64,000 nucleotides of DNA from JANWHQ01 sp963775275 (GTDB lineage: Bacteria > Pseudomonadota > Alphaproteobacteria > Caulobacterales > Caulobacteraceae): assembly GCA_963775275.1 (NCBI GenBank), contig CAVZII010000004.1, positions 1 through 64,000 on the forward strand, written 5' to 3'. The translations under genes were made by a program, and so were the position numbers. Below, in pieces: positions 17,006 through 26,310 of this stretch (the first letter of the stretch is position 1; every line of letters begins with the position of its first letter). Under the pieces are notes generated by a model. The model was given only the letters and a program-made list of their open reading frames with translations, searched no databases and was not told the origin of the DNA.

Positions 17006-18841
17006 TCATTCTGCGGCGTGGGTCTGGGCGGAGCGGGCGTGGGTGAGGGCGGTGATCTGGTCGGTGATGAAGCGCTCGGTGATCGGGGCGCCGTCGAAGT
17101 GCAGCACCGGGACGAGGCGGGCCGGGTCGATCCCGCCCTCGTTGATCAGGAGCGCCCTGAGCTGGGCGTCGCGGTTCTGCTCGACCACGAAGACGCGCTC
17201 GTGCTGGGCGACGAAGTCGTAGACGGCCTGGCTGAACGGGAAGCCGCGCACGCGAAGGGCGTCCAGATGGATCCCCTGCCCCTCCAGCACCTCGAGCGCC
17301 TCGTGCATGGCCGGCGCGGTGGAGCCGAAGTAGATCACGCCGTCCCTGGCTGACCCTGACGACGCGTCGCGGCGGACCGGCGGGGGGATCAGGTCCCTCG
17401 CCGTCTCGAACTTGCGCAAGAGGCGCTGCACGTTCTCGACATAGGCGTCGCCATCCTCGGTGTAGCGGGCGTACCGGTCGCGCGAGGTGCCGCGGGTGAA
17501 GTAGGCGCCCTTGGAGGGATGGGTCCCGGGCAGGGTGCGCCAGGGGATCCCGTCGCCGTCGACGTCGAGGTAGCGCCCGAACTCGCGTCCGGCCTCGAGC
17601 TCCTTGGCCGTCATCACCTTGCCGCGGTCGAGCGCGCGCTCGTCGTCCCAGGCGAGCGGACGGCAGAGCCACTCGTTCATGCCGATGTCCAGGTCGAGCA
17701 TGACGAAGACGGTGGTCTGGAGCCGGTCGGCGAGGTCGAAGGCCAGGGCGCCGAACTCGAAGGCCTCGCGCGGGTCCTCGGGGAAGAGCAGCGGGTGCTT
17801 GGTGTCGCCATGGGAGGCGTAGGCCGCGATCAGCACGTCGGACTGCTGGGTGCGGGTGGGCATGCCGGTGGAGGGCCCGCCGCGCTGGACGTCGAAGATC
17901 ACGGCGGGGACCTCGGCGAAGTAGGACAGGCCGATGAACTCCTGCATCAGGGAGACGCCCGGCCCCGACGTGCAGGTGAAGGCGCGCGCGCCGTTCCAGC
18001 CGGCGCCCAGCACCATGCCGATGGAGGCGATCTCGTCCTCGGCCTGGACGATGGCGTACCTGGCCTTGCCCGAGGCGGGATCGGTCCGGTAGCGCTTGCA
18101 CCAGCGGGCGAAGGCCTCGGCCAGCGAGGTCGAAGGCGTGATCGGGTACCAGGCCGCCACCGTCGCCCCGCCGTAGACCGCGCCCAGCGCCGCGGCCGAG
18201 TTCCCGTCGATGAAGATCCGGTCGCCGACCGCGTCGGCCTTGCGGACCTTCAGGCCGATGGGCGCAAGGTTCGCCCGGGCATGATCGCGGCCCATGTGCA
18301 GGGCCTCGACGTTGGGGGCGACCAGCTTGTCCTTGCCCTTGAACTGCTCGGCGATGAGCCGCTCGATCACCTGGGCGTCCATGTCCAGCAACTGGGACAG
18401 GACGCCCAGGTAGACGATGTTCTTGAAGAGCTGGCGCTGGCGCGGGTCGGCCCAGGCCTTGTTGCAGAGCTCCGTCAGCGGGGCGCCGACGACATTGACG
18501 TCCTCGCGCAAGCGCGAGAGCGGCATGGGCCGGGTGGAGTCGTAGAGCAGGTAGCCGCCCGGCTCGATGGAGGCGACGTCCTGGGCCCAGGTCTGGGGGT
18601 TCATCGCGACCATCAGGTCGACCCCGCCGCGGCGGCCGATGTGGCCGGCTTCGGAGACGCGGACCTCGTACCAGGTGGGCAGGCCCTGGATGTTGGAGGG
18701 GAAGATGTTGCGGGCGGCCACCGGCACGCCCATGCGGATCACGGACCTGGCGAAGAGGGAATTGGCGCTCGCGGAACCCGATCCGTTCACATTGGCGAAC
18801 TTCACGACAAAGTCGTTCACCGCGGCGATCGGCTCAACCAT
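17006..18841 (-). CDS. korA: 2-oxoacid:ferredoxin oxidoreductase, fused gamma-alpha subunit
   Basis: The ATG at 18841 (MVEPIAAVNDFVVKFANVNG) starts a 611-aa protein. The frame is open further upstream, but only into repeat DNA. The N-terminal part (about 10-190) is the gamma domain (GSGSASANSLFARSVIRMGV). The rest is the alpha domain, with ITPSTSLAEAFARW, VQAEDEIASIGMVLGAGWNG, and TCTSGPGVSLMQEFIGLSYF. This fused form is common in two-subunit KOR enzymes. It lies between korB and the flavoprotein gene on the same strand. Confidence 0.9.
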   Translation of the reverse strand: MVEPIAAVNDFVVKFANVNGSGSASANSLFARSVIRMGVPVAARNIFPSNIQGLPTWYEVRVSEAGHIGRRGGVDLMVAMNPQTWAQDVASIEPGGYLLYDSTRPMPLSRLREDVNVVGAPLTELCNKAWADPRQRQLFKNIVYLGVLSQLLDMDAQVIERLIAEQFKGKDKLVAPNVEALHMGRDHARANLAPIGLKVRKADAVGDRIFIDGNSAAALGAVYGGATVAAWYPITPSTSLAEAFARWCKRYRTDPASGKARYAIVQAEDEIASIGMVLGAGWNGARAFTCTSGPGVSLMQEFIGLSYFAEVPAVIFDVQRGGPSTGMPTRTQQSDVLIAAYASHGDTKHPLLFPEDPREAFEFGALAFDLADRLQTTVFVMLDLDIGMNEWLCRPLAWDDERALDRGKVMTAKELEAGREFGRYLDVDGDGIPWRTLPGTHPSKGAYFTRGTSRDRYARYTEDGDAYVENVQRLLRKFETARDLIPPPVRRDASSGSARDGVIYFGSTAPAMHEALEVLEGQGIHLDALRVRGFPFSQAVYDFVAQHERVFVVEQNRDAQLRALLINEGGIDPARLVPVLHFDGAPITERFITDQITALTHARSAQTHAAE

Positions 18842-18917
18842 GGGCGGGAGCCTTCCAGCGCGGGTGAACAGGCGGGCGGGCGGCGGACCTGGAGCCAGGG
18901 CGCCGGCGGAGCCGCCA

Positions 18918-19085
18918 GCAAGAGGAACGCAGAGGACGCAGAGGAGAGCAGAGGACGCAGAGCGTCCCTGCCCCTCTGCGAACTCCGCGCCTTCTCTGCG
19001 ACCTCTGCGTTGAATTTGCCGGCCTTCGGCCAAGAGCGCGGCGCGGACCCCCTCCCCTGGCCCCTCCCCCTGAACGGGAGAGGGG
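18918..19085. repeat. CTCTGCG-type inverted repeat plus a REP-like unit
   Basis: Positions 18927-18962 carry repeated GCAGAGGACGCAGAG units, and 18972-19011 carry the inverted CTCTGCG units. Together they form an imperfect hairpin of about 85 bp. A second unit, CCCCTCCCCTGGCCCCTCCC ... GGGAGAGGGGG, spans about 19048-19086. Both lie inside the korA-flavoprotein gap. Confidence 0.6.
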
Positions 19086-19101
19086 GATGCGCTGGCAGGC
19101 C

Positions 19102-20904
19102 TCAGACATGCTCCGGCTCCCGGGCGGCGCAGCGATCGTGGGCGTGGGGCATGTCGAGGAGGAAGCGCTGCATGTCCCAGGCGCCGGTGGGACAGCGCTC
19201 GGCGCAGAGGCCGCAGTGCAGGCAGACGTCCTCGTCCTTGACCATGATCCGGCCGGTCTTCAGGCCATCGGCGACGTAGAGGTCCTGGGTCCGGTTCACC
19301 GCCGGGGCGTTCAGGCGCCCGCGAAGCTCGGCCTCGGGGCCGTCGGCGGTGAAGGTGATGCAGTCCATCGGGCAGATGTCGACGCAGGCGTCGCACTCGA
19401 TGCAGAGCGGCGCGGCGAACACCGTCTGGACGTCGCAGTTCAGGCAGCGCTCGGCCTCCTTGAAGCCGAGGTCCCGGTCGAAGCCGAGCTCGACCTCGAG
19501 GCGCACGTCCTGCAGCGCCACCTTCTTGTCGCGCAGCGGCACGCGGAAGCGGGCGTCGTTGGAGACATCGTTGTCGTAGCTCCACTCGTGGATGCCCATC
19601 TTCTGGCTGACGAGGCTCACGTGCGGATCGGGGCGGTCCTGAATGTCCAGGCCCCGGCAGTGCAGGTCGATGGAGATCGCCGCCTCGTGGCCGTGGGCGA
19701 CGGCCCAGATGATGTTCTTGGGCCCGAAGGCCGCATCGCCGCCGAAGAAGACGCCGGACCGGGTTGAAGCCATGGTGGTCTCGTCGACGACGGGCATGTC
19801 CCACTTGTCGAAATCGAGGCCGATGTCGCGCTCGATCCAGGGGAAGGCGTTCTCCTGGCCCACCGCCACCAGGACGTCGTCGCAGGCGAAGTGCTGGTCC
19901 GGCTCGCCGGTGGGGACGAGCTTTCGCCGCCCCTTGGCGTCCCGCAACGCCTTGACCTTCTCGAAGAGGACCCCGGTCAGGCGGCCGCTGTCGTGGGTGA
20001 ACTCCTTGGGGACCAGCCAGTTGAGGATGGGAATGTCCTCGTGCATGGCGTCCTCCTTCTCCCAGGGGGACGCCTTCATCTCCTCGAAGCCGGAGCGGAC
20101 GATCACCTTGACGTCCTCGCCGCCGAGCCGGCGCGAGGTGCGGCAGCAGTCCATGGCCGTGTTGCCGCCGCCCAGCACCACCACGCGCTTGCCGATCCGG
20201 TCGACGTGGCCGAACGAGACGTTGGAGAGCCAGTCGATGCCGATGTGGATGTTGGCGGCGGCCTCGGCCCGGCCGGGGATGTCCAGGTCGCGCCCGCGCG
20301 GGGCGCCCGAGCCTACGAAGACGGCGTCGTAGCCCTCGGCCAGCAGCGCCCCCAGGCTGTCGATCCGCTGGCCCAGCCGCATCTCGATGCCGAGGCCGGT
20401 GATGTAGCCCACCTCCTCGTCGATGACGGATTCGGGCAGGCGGAAGCGGGGGATCTGGCTGCGGATCATGCCGCCGGACTTGGGATCGGCGTCATAGACC
20501 ACGAGGTGGTAGCCGAGGGGGGCGAGGTCGCGCGCCACGGTCAGCGAGGCCGGCCCGGCGCCGATACAGGCGATGCGCTTTCCGTTCGTCCCTGCCGGCG
20601 CGGTGGGCAGGCGATGGGTGATGTCGTCCTTGTTGTCGGCGGCGACGCGCTTGAGCCGGCAGATGGCGACGGGCTCGCTCTCGACCCGGCCGCGGCGGCA
20701 GGCCGGCTCGCAGGGGCGGTCGCAGGTGCGCCCAAGGATCCCCGGGAAGACGTTGGAGACCCAGTTGATCATGTAGGCGTCCGAGTAGCGGCCGGCGGCG
20801 ATCAGCCGGATGTACTCGGGCACGGGCGTGTGGGCGGGACACGCCCACTGGCAGTCGACGACCTTGTGGAAATACTGCGGCTGCCCGATGTCAGTGGGCT
20901 CCAA
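19102..20904 (-). CDS. Iron-sulfur flavoprotein oxidoreductase (GltD-like) with C-terminal ferredoxin domain
   Basis: A TTG start at 20904 follows GGGAGG with a 7-nt spacer, which gives 600 aa. The frame is open upstream into repeat DNA. An N-terminal Cys cluster (DCQWACPAHTPVPEY, then TCDRPCEPACRRG) binds 4Fe-4S. FAD and NAD(P) sites follow (IACIGAGPASL, VVVLGGGNTAMDCC). The C-terminus has two ferredoxin-type clusters (CIECDACVDICPMDC, CLHCGLCAERCPTGA). This layout is that of NADPH-dependent glutamate synthase small-subunit relatives. Next to korAB it would pass electrons between the KOR ferredoxin and NAD(P). That link is inferred from position. Confidence 0.82.
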   Translation of the reverse strand: MEPTDIGQPQYFHKVVDCQWACPAHTPVPEYIRLIAAGRYSDAYMINWVSNVFPGILGRTCDRPCEPACRRGRVESEPVAICRLKRVAADNKDDITHRLPTAPAGTNGKRIACIGAGPASLTVARDLAPLGYHLVVYDADPKSGGMIRSQIPRFRLPESVIDEEVGYITGLGIEMRLGQRIDSLGALLAEGYDAVFVGSGAPRGRDLDIPGRAEAAANIHIGIDWLSNVSFGHVDRIGKRVVVLGGGNTAMDCCRTSRRLGGEDVKVIVRSGFEEMKASPWEKEDAMHEDIPILNWLVPKEFTHDSGRLTGVLFEKVKALRDAKGRRKLVPTGEPDQHFACDDVLVAVGQENAFPWIERDIGLDFDKWDMPVVDETTMASTRSGVFFGGDAAFGPKNIIWAVAHGHEAAISIDLHCRGLDIQDRPDPHVSLVSQKMGIHEWSYDNDVSNDARFRVPLRDKKVALQDVRLEVELGFDRDLGFKEAERCLNCDVQTVFAAPLCIECDACVDICPMDCITFTADGPEAELRGRLNAPAVNRTQDLYVADGLKTGRIMVKDEDVCLHCGLCAERCPTGAWDMQRFLLDMPHAHDRCAAREPEHV

Positions 20905-21039
20905 AGCCAAACCTCCCGGCGTCCCCCTTGCGCCAAGCCTGGCCCGGGCGGGCGCGTTCAATTCGCGCTCTGCCCTCTGCGTGGCGTTTGCGGTGATGTT
21001 AGGCCCGATGAATGGTTTAGGCCAGTGGGCTTTCCTGAC

Positions 21040-21200
21040 GGTTGAAGCGGGCCGCCGCCCCACTCCTCTCCCATTGGGAGAGGAAGGGGCCCGTTGCGCA
21101 AGCAACGGGAAGGTGAGGGGTTAAGGCCTAGGCGTCGAATCCCCTCATCCTCCCGCTCGCCTGGCGAGCGGGTCCCTCCTTCTCCCTATGGGAGAAGGTC
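21040..21200. repeat. Two adjacent REP-like palindromic units
   Basis: The first is CACTCCTCTCCCATTGGGAG followed by AGGAAGGGGCCCGTTGCGCAAGCAACGGG. The second is CCTCATCCTCCCGCTCGCCT, then GGCGAGCGGG and CTTCTCCCTATGGGAGAAGG. Both form strong hairpins. They fill most of the 300-bp gap between the flavoprotein and the next gene, where I see no coding sequence. Confidence 0.6.
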
Positions 21201-21204
21201 CAGG

Positions 21205-22071
21205 CTATCGCACGTTCAGGACGGACTGGGTGGAGGGCAGGTGCTTGTCGAGGTCGGGGGTGCACTCGACCTCGGTGATGTCCTGGTCGTTGGCGCGGTT
21301 CCAGGTCTTGTCGGAGTCCCACTCGCCGACCCAGTTCTTGGGGTCCCACATCTGGTAGTGGATGTGCAGCTGCTTGTTGTCGGGCGACATGGTGATCCGC
21401 TCGACGAAGTGGAAATCGTCCGACACCGGGATGCCGTTGTCGATCGTGTGCTTGTCCGAGATCAGGTACTTGGTGTCGACCACCAGGGTCTTGCCCTCCC
21501 AGTGGCCGATCGACTCGCCGTTCCAGGAGCGCACGACCACGTCCGGATCGGAGTGCGGGCGGCCGTCCAGATAGATGATCCGCAGCGCGTTCTCGAAGCC
21601 GGAGATCATGTAGATCGCCGTGGGCAGCTGGATCATGGCGATGGGCCACACGCGCGTCATGATCACCGGCATGCCGGCCGGGTAGCACTGGCCGATGTAG
21701 TCCTTGTAGGCCTCGCCCTTCTTGGTCGCGGCGGCGGCGGCGTCGACCTCGGCCTGGGCGGCGGGCAGGAGCTTGGGATAGGGCGGGCCGAACATCCAGG
21801 ACGAGAAGCCCTTGGAGAGGTCCACGAACCAGGTGCCGGTCAGGTTGAAGGGCGCCTTGGGCCGGGGCTTGGCGAGGTTGGCGGGCGCGAGCGCGCTCAG
21901 CTGGACGTCCTGCGGCGCGGGCCCGCGCGGGTCGAGGGTGTCGGGCTCGGCGGGCTTGGCCGCCGCAGGCTTGGCCTTGGCGGCCGCGACGCCGGCCGGC
22001 GTCGCGGCGAGCGCCAGGCTCAGGGCCGCGATCGCCGCGCCGCCCGCCAGACTGAACAGGTTCCGGGTCAT
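21205..22071 (-). CDS. Secreted hypothetical protein of the GHWEG-motif family (copy A)
   Basis: The ATG at 22071 follows GAGGAAAGG. The 288-aa protein has a signal peptide ending near residue 29. Conserved segments are FNLTGTWFVDLSKGFSSWMF, CYPAGMPVIMTRVWPIAMIQ, and ESIGHWEGKTLVVDTKYL. It has the same length as, and shares long motifs with, the gene at 22854-23720. The function is unknown; GTW and GHWEG segments suggest a beta-rich periplasmic protein. It follows a DUF6152 gene on the same strand (124-bp gap). Confidence 0.72.
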   Translation of the reverse strand: MTRNLFSLAGGAAIAALSLALAATPAGVAAAKAKPAAAKPAEPDTLDPRGPAPQDVQLSALAPANLAKPRPKAPFNLTGTWFVDLSKGFSSWMFGPPYPKLLPAAQAEVDAAAAATKKGEAYKDYIGQCYPAGMPVIMTRVWPIAMIQLPTAIYMISGFENALRIIYLDGRPHSDPDVVVRSWNGESIGHWEGKTLVVDTKYLISDKHTIDNGIPVSDDFHFVERITMSPDNKQLHIHYQMWDPKNWVGEWDSDKTWNRANDQDITEVECTPDLDKHLPSTQSVLNVR

Positions 22072-22195
22072 CCTTTCCTCCCTCCGAAGCGCGGCTGGGG
22101 CCTGAAGGACCCGGCGCTCCCGTCGTTTTGCGTGTCGCCTTCGCGCGGCGCCGGGCGGCGGCGTTCCCCACCCGCCGCCCGGCGCGCGATCGATC

Positions 22196-22615
22196 TCAGG
22201 ACTTGCCCGGCGCCGCCGGCTTGGCCGCCCCGCCGTTGGTCGCGCCCGGGACCTCGCCGAGCGTGTGGCCGTCGGGGAAGGTGACGTACATGAAGCTGCC
22301 GCCATGCTCGCCCGAGCGCAGCGGATGGATGCTGATCGTCACCTTGTCGCCGGGCTTCAACGAATTGGACCGCCAGCCCATGCGCGCGAGGTTGTTGGGG
22401 CTGTTGCACTCCACGCCCCAGGTCTCCACCGCGCCCGAGGCGTTGGGCACGTCGATCTCGATCCAGGAGTGCGGATTGGTCCAGCCGAAGCTCTTGATGG
22501 TGCCGGCGAGCTTCACCTCCTTGTCGCGGTCGAACATCGCGTAGGAATGGTGCGCCAGGGCGGGGCCGGCGACAGCCGTCAGGCCCACGGCCAGGGCGAT
22601 CAAAGAGGATTTCAC
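22196..22615 (-). CDS. DUF6152-family secreted protein (copy A)
   Basis: The 139-aa protein has a signal peptide that ends at AHHSYAMFDRDKE. The family pattern is clear: HHS near the mature N-terminus, SFGWTNPHSWIEIDV, WGVECNSPNNLARMGW, and LKPGDKVTISIHPLRSGEHG. The His pair near the mature N-terminus could bind a metal, but this is inference. It sits upstream of the 288-aa protein on the same strand. A second DUF6152 gene lies at 23892-24281. Confidence 0.78.
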   Translation of the reverse strand: MKSSLIALAVGLTAVAGPALAHHSYAMFDRDKEVKLAGTIKSFGWTNPHSWIEIDVPNASGAVETWGVECNSPNNLARMGWRSNSLKPGDKVTISIHPLRSGEHGGSFMYVTFPDGHTLGEVPGATNGGAAKPAAPGKS

Positions 22616-22853
22616 GACGTCGCTCCCACAGCTTGTCTTTTCAACATCCTGGCCTTGCAGGCCGTCGAACCTCGGCGCGGACGCCGCACGGACCGCCGCT
22701 TGGCTGCCATCAGGGACACTGATATTTCCTTCTGCTCCAGTCGCGCAAGCGCCCGCTGCGCCGCAGGGCGGGCAAAGGCGCTTGACGCCCGGTCGGTCTC
22801 CCTGTTCGTTCCATACGCATGGGGGCCGAAATACACGCGGGGGAGAGGCGGGG

Positions 22854-23720
22854 ATGAAACTTTGTCACATGGCGTCCGTGGCGCTGGCGTTGCTCGTGGC
22901 GGCCTCTGCACAGGGGGCCTTGGCCCAGCCGCGGGGCGGCCTGACCCAGAAGCAGATCGACGAGCTGGCCTCCAAGCACGATGGCTACTACGGCGCGCTG
23001 GCGCCGCAGAACCTGCACAAGAAGCGGCCCAAGCCGCCCTTCGACCTGACCGGGACCTGGTTCATCGACCTCAGGAAGAGCTTCGGCGACTTCATGTTCG
23101 GCCCGAACTATCCGCAGTTCTACGAGCCCGGACAGCAGGCGATGAAGGACGCCGCCGCGGCGATGAAGGCCGGCAAGCCCTACCGGGACTCCATCGGCGA
23201 ATGCTACCCGGCCGGCATGCCGATGATCATGACGCGGGTCTGGCCCATCGCCATGGTCCAGGAGCCGACGGTGATCTTCATGATCTCGGGCTTCATGAAC
23301 TCGGTGAGGATGATCTACCTGGACGGGCGCAAGCACACCGACCCGGACATCGTCGTGCCCTCCTACAACGGCGAATCGATCGGCCACTGGGAAGGCAAGA
23401 CCCTGGTCGTGGACACCAAGTACTTCGAGCCCAACGAGCACTACATCGACATGGGCCTGCCGATCTCGGACCAGTTCCACATGATCGAGCGCATCAACAT
23501 GCTCGACAAGGGCAAGACCCTGCAGATCGAGTACATCATGACCGATCCCAAGAACTGGAAGGGCGAGTGGCGCTCGACCAAGCGGTGGATGCGCGAGGAT
23601 TACAGCGACATCTATGAGGTGGAGTGCCTGCCGAACCTGAACCAGCACCTGCCCTCCACCGAGGAAGGCCAGGCCGCGATCGACGCGCGGCAGAAGGCGG
23701 CGGACGGGGACAAGCCGTAG
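22854..23720 (+). CDS. Secreted hypothetical protein of the GHWEG-motif family (copy B)
   Basis: The ATG at 22854 follows GGGGGAGAGGCGGGG. The 288-aa protein has a signal peptide (VALALLVAASAQGALAQ). Motifs match copy A: FDLTGTWFIDLRKSFGDFMF, CYPAGMPMIMTRVWPIAMVQ, and ESIGHWEGKTLVVDTKYF. It is divergent from the DUF6152 gene at 22196-22615 and convergent with the one at 23892. The 238-bp gap upstream holds its promoter and shows no other feature. Confidence 0.72.
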   Translation: MKLCHMASVALALLVAASAQGALAQPRGGLTQKQIDELASKHDGYYGALAPQNLHKKRPKPPFDLTGTWFIDLRKSFGDFMFGPNYPQFYEPGQQAMKDAAAAMKAGKPYRDSIGECYPAGMPMIMTRVWPIAMVQEPTVIFMISGFMNSVRMIYLDGRKHTDPDIVVPSYNGESIGHWEGKTLVVDTKYFEPNEHYIDMGLPISDQFHMIERINMLDKGKTLQIEYIMTDPKNWKGEWRSTKRWMREDYSDIYEVECLPNLNQHLPSTEEGQAAIDARQKAADGDKP

Positions 23721-23731
23721 GGGCGAGCGCT

Positions 23732-23867
23732 CCCCCTCACCCTCCCACGCCTCCGGCGCGGGCCCCTCCCTCTCCCCCTCCGGGGGCGAGGGCGGACGCG
23801 CGTAGCCCTCGCCCCGCTTGCGGGGAGAGGGAGGGGCCCAGCCCGCAAGGGCTGGGAGGGTGAGGGG
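23732..23867. repeat. Long inverted repeat between convergent genes, terminator-like
   Basis: CCCCTCACCCTCCCA at 23732-23746 is the exact inverse of TGGGAGGGTGAGGGG at 23853-23867. Inner arms CCCCTCCCTCTCCCC and GGGGAGAGGGAGGGG also pair. The whole 136 bp can fold into one long hairpin. It may stop transcription from both sides. Confidence 0.65.
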
Positions 23868-23891
23868 CCCGCGCGCCGGCGCGGGAGCGGC

Positions 23892-24281
23892 TCAGTACGC
23901 TTCCTTGGGCGGGGGCGCGCCGATGTACTTGCCGTCCGGCAGGGTGATGCCGACGTAGACGCCGCCGGGCTTGCCGTCGCGCAGGGGGTTGATCAGCACC
24001 TGGACCTTGTCGCCCGGCTTGATGGTCGAGCGGGTCCAGCCCTCGCGCACGAGGTTGTTGGGGCTGTTCATCTCGACCCCCCACTGCTCCTCCGAGCCGT
24101 CGGGCTTGGCCACGATGACGGCGATGGAGGCGTGCGGGTTGGTCCAGTTGAATTCCTTGACCGTGCCGGTGATGGTCACCTGCTTGGACCGGTCGAACAT
24201 GGCGCCGGAATGGTGCGCCTGGGCGCCCGTGGCCAGAACCGCGAGGCCCGCCGCGAGGGCCAGTGTCGGTGCGATCTTCAC
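23892..24281 (-). CDS. DUF6152-family secreted protein (copy B)
   Basis: A GTG start at 24281 follows GGGGAGGAA and gives 129 aa. The signal peptide ends at GAQAHHSGAMFDR. Motifs match copy A: EFNWTNPHASIAVIV, WGVEMNSPNNLVREGW, and IKPGDKVQVLINPLRDGKPG. Its position opposite copy B of the 288-aa family suggests that the pair was duplicated and one gene inverted. Confidence 0.78.
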   Translation of the reverse strand: MKIAPTLALAAGLAVLATGAQAHHSGAMFDRSKQVTITGTVKEFNWTNPHASIAVIVAKPDGSEEQWGVEMNSPNNLVREGWTRSTIKPGDKVQVLINPLRDGKPGGVYVGITLPDGKYIGAPPPKEAY

Positions 24282-24496
24282 GTCGTTCCTCCCCAAGCTC
24301 GGCGTCAACATAGTCAAGCCCGATGGACCATGCCAGGGCCTGGCCCGGCATGGCAAGACCAGCAGGATTCCTGTCGGTTGACGCGGTCAAACATCTTGCC
24401 CGCCCGAGACGGCCGAGACACAGTGGCCGCGGGGAGCAGGGGCCGGGGGCGCAACGACGCCGCCGTGACGCCGGGCCGCCCGGGAGGACCAGGATC

Positions 24497-25928
24497 ATGA
24501 CCGCAGCCGCCGTCAAGGCCGCCCGCGCCCGAAGCGCCTCCCAGCCCGCCGGCGACGCCCAGGGCGTCGCCTGGCCGAGCGCCAGGGTCGCCTACTACAC
24601 CCTGGTCGTCCTGATCCTGTCGACGACCTGCTCGCAGCTGGACGTGGCGATCGTCCCCTATCTCGGCGCCAGCATCAAAGCGGACCTGCACCTGTCGGAC
24701 TTCGGGTTCTCGATGCTGGTCGGGCTGTCGTTCGGCCTCTTCTACACGGCGGTCGGGATCCCGATCGCCTGGCTGATCGACCGGTTCAGCCGCAAGCGCC
24801 TCCTGGCGCTGGCGATCACCGTGTGGAGCGTCGGCACGGCGCTGTGCGGAATCTCGCAGAACTACACCCAGCTGTTCCTCAGCCGGTTCCTGGTGGGCGC
24901 CGGCGAGGCGGTGAACGGGCCGGCGTGCTACTCCATCGTCTCGGACCTGTTCCCGCGCGAGAAGATGCCGCGGGCGATCGCCATCCTGCAGATCGGATCG
25001 GTGGCCGGACCGGCGATCACCACCCTGATCAGCTTCTTCGTGCTGGCCGCGTTCCTGAAGACCCCGCCGATCCATGTCCCGTTCGGCGTGATCCACGGCT
25101 GGCAGCTGATATTCCTGATCGTCGGGCTGCCGGGCGTGCTGATAGCGCTCCTGATGCTCGCGACCATGCCCGAGCCGGTTCGCCACACGATCCAGAACCA
25201 GGTGAAGGGCTTCGCCGAGACGCCGAGGACCCTCTGGGGCGCGATCGTCTCGGTGTTCAGGGACTACGGCATGGCCCTCGTCCTACATCGGCCAGCACTG
25301 GAAGGTGTTCGTCCCGATGTTCGCGAGCCTGTTCGTCGGCTCGCTGGGGACCGGCGCCATCGCCTTCGCGCCGATCTTCTACCAGCGGACCTTCGGCTGG
25401 GAGCCGGCCAAGCTGGCGGGCCTGAACATGATCCCCGCGTTCATCCTGATGCCGCTGGGCCTGGTGATCGGGGTCGTGCTGGCCGAGTGGCTGGCCAGGA
25501 AGAAGCGCGACGACGCGGCGCTGCTGACCCAGATCATCTCGCGGCTGATCGCCCTGCCGGGCATGCTCTACGCCCTGATGCCGAACCCCTGGCTGGCCTG
25601 GGGGCTGGGCACGCTCACCCTCTTCAGCATCGGCATCGGCGGGCCCTCGCAGAACGCCGCCTTCCAGATCGTCACGCCCACCGAGCTGCGCGGCAAGATG
25701 ACCGCGCTCTACCTCTTCATCTACAGCGTGGTGGGCGTGGCCTTCGCGCCGGTGGTCACCGGCTTCATCTCGACCTACCTGGTGGGCGAAGGCCATATCC
25801 GCTGGGCCATCTTCCTGCCGGCGGCGATCCTCGGACCGATCTCGCTGCTCATCACCTTCCTGGGCCTGAAGCCCTATGAGCGCGAAGTGCAGCGGCTGAA
25901 GGCGCTGGAAGGCCAGCCGGCCGGCTGA
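24497..25928 (+). CDS. MFS transporter (frame broken near 25287)
   Basis: The ATG at 24497 follows GGGAGGACCAGG. The first frame covers membrane spans 1-6, with MFS motif DRFSRKRLLALAITVWSVGT. It then reads FRDYGMALVL and goes out of frame. The second frame continues YIGQHWKVFVPMFASLFVGS through spans 7-12 to 25928. Removing one C in GTCCTAC joins the two to a full-length protein of about 477 aa. Similar transporters (spinster/hexuronate-like) carry small organic molecules; the substrate is unknown. The neighbours, a DUF6152 gene and a serine hydrolase, give no firm hint. Confidence 0.7.
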
Positions 25929-25973
25929 GCCTCGCCGAAGGAGGTCCCCTCCCCCGCCTACCTGGAGAGGCCG

Positions 25974-26090
25974 ATGAGCGGCATGATTCCGGAGGCCCTG
26001 CCGGCCGAGCCGGACAGCGAGGAGCAGACCTCATCGCTCGGCATGTTCCTGCACAACCCGATCCATGCGAAGGGCGAGGCGACGAAGTAG
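25974..26090 (+). CDS. Possible 38-aa small protein
   Basis: An ATG at 25974 follows GGAGAGG with good spacing. The frame reads MSGMIPEALPAEPDSEEQTS, then SLGMFLHNPIHAKGEATK and a stop. Composition is plausible but nothing is recognised. It could be a leader, a remnant or chance. The remaining gap to 26310 holds two REP-like units. Confidence 0.3.
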   Translation: MSGMIPEALPAEPDSEEQTSSLGMFLHNPIHAKGEATK

Positions 26091-26117
26091 GGCGAGAGGC
26101 GCACGCGCGCCGAGCCC

Positions 26118-26255
26118 ACTGCTCCTTCCCCCTCGAAGGGGGAAGGTCGGGATGGGGGTGTTGGCGCAGGCGCCTTCGGAAAGTCGCGTTGAGGCGGCGC
26201 AGTCACCCCCAACCCTGCCCTTCCCCCTTCGAGGGGGAAGGGTTCCGGGCTTGAA
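26118..26255. repeat. Pair of inverted REP-like units
   Basis: TCCTTCCCCCTCGAAGGGGG AAGGT at about 26126-26149 and TTCCCCCTTCGAGGGGGAAG GG at about 26221-26241 are palindromic. The CACCCC/GGGGTG-type ends flanking them are also inverted, so the two units can pair with each other. Confidence 0.55.
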
Positions 26256-26310
26256 TCCCTCCTCGACTTCTGGACGCTAACTGACTGAATTCCTCGAGGA
26301 AGGACTGGCC

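Noticed and set aside
17519..19279. 586-aa plus-strand frame
   Set aside because: It is a shadow of korA with composition typical of high-GC antisense frames.
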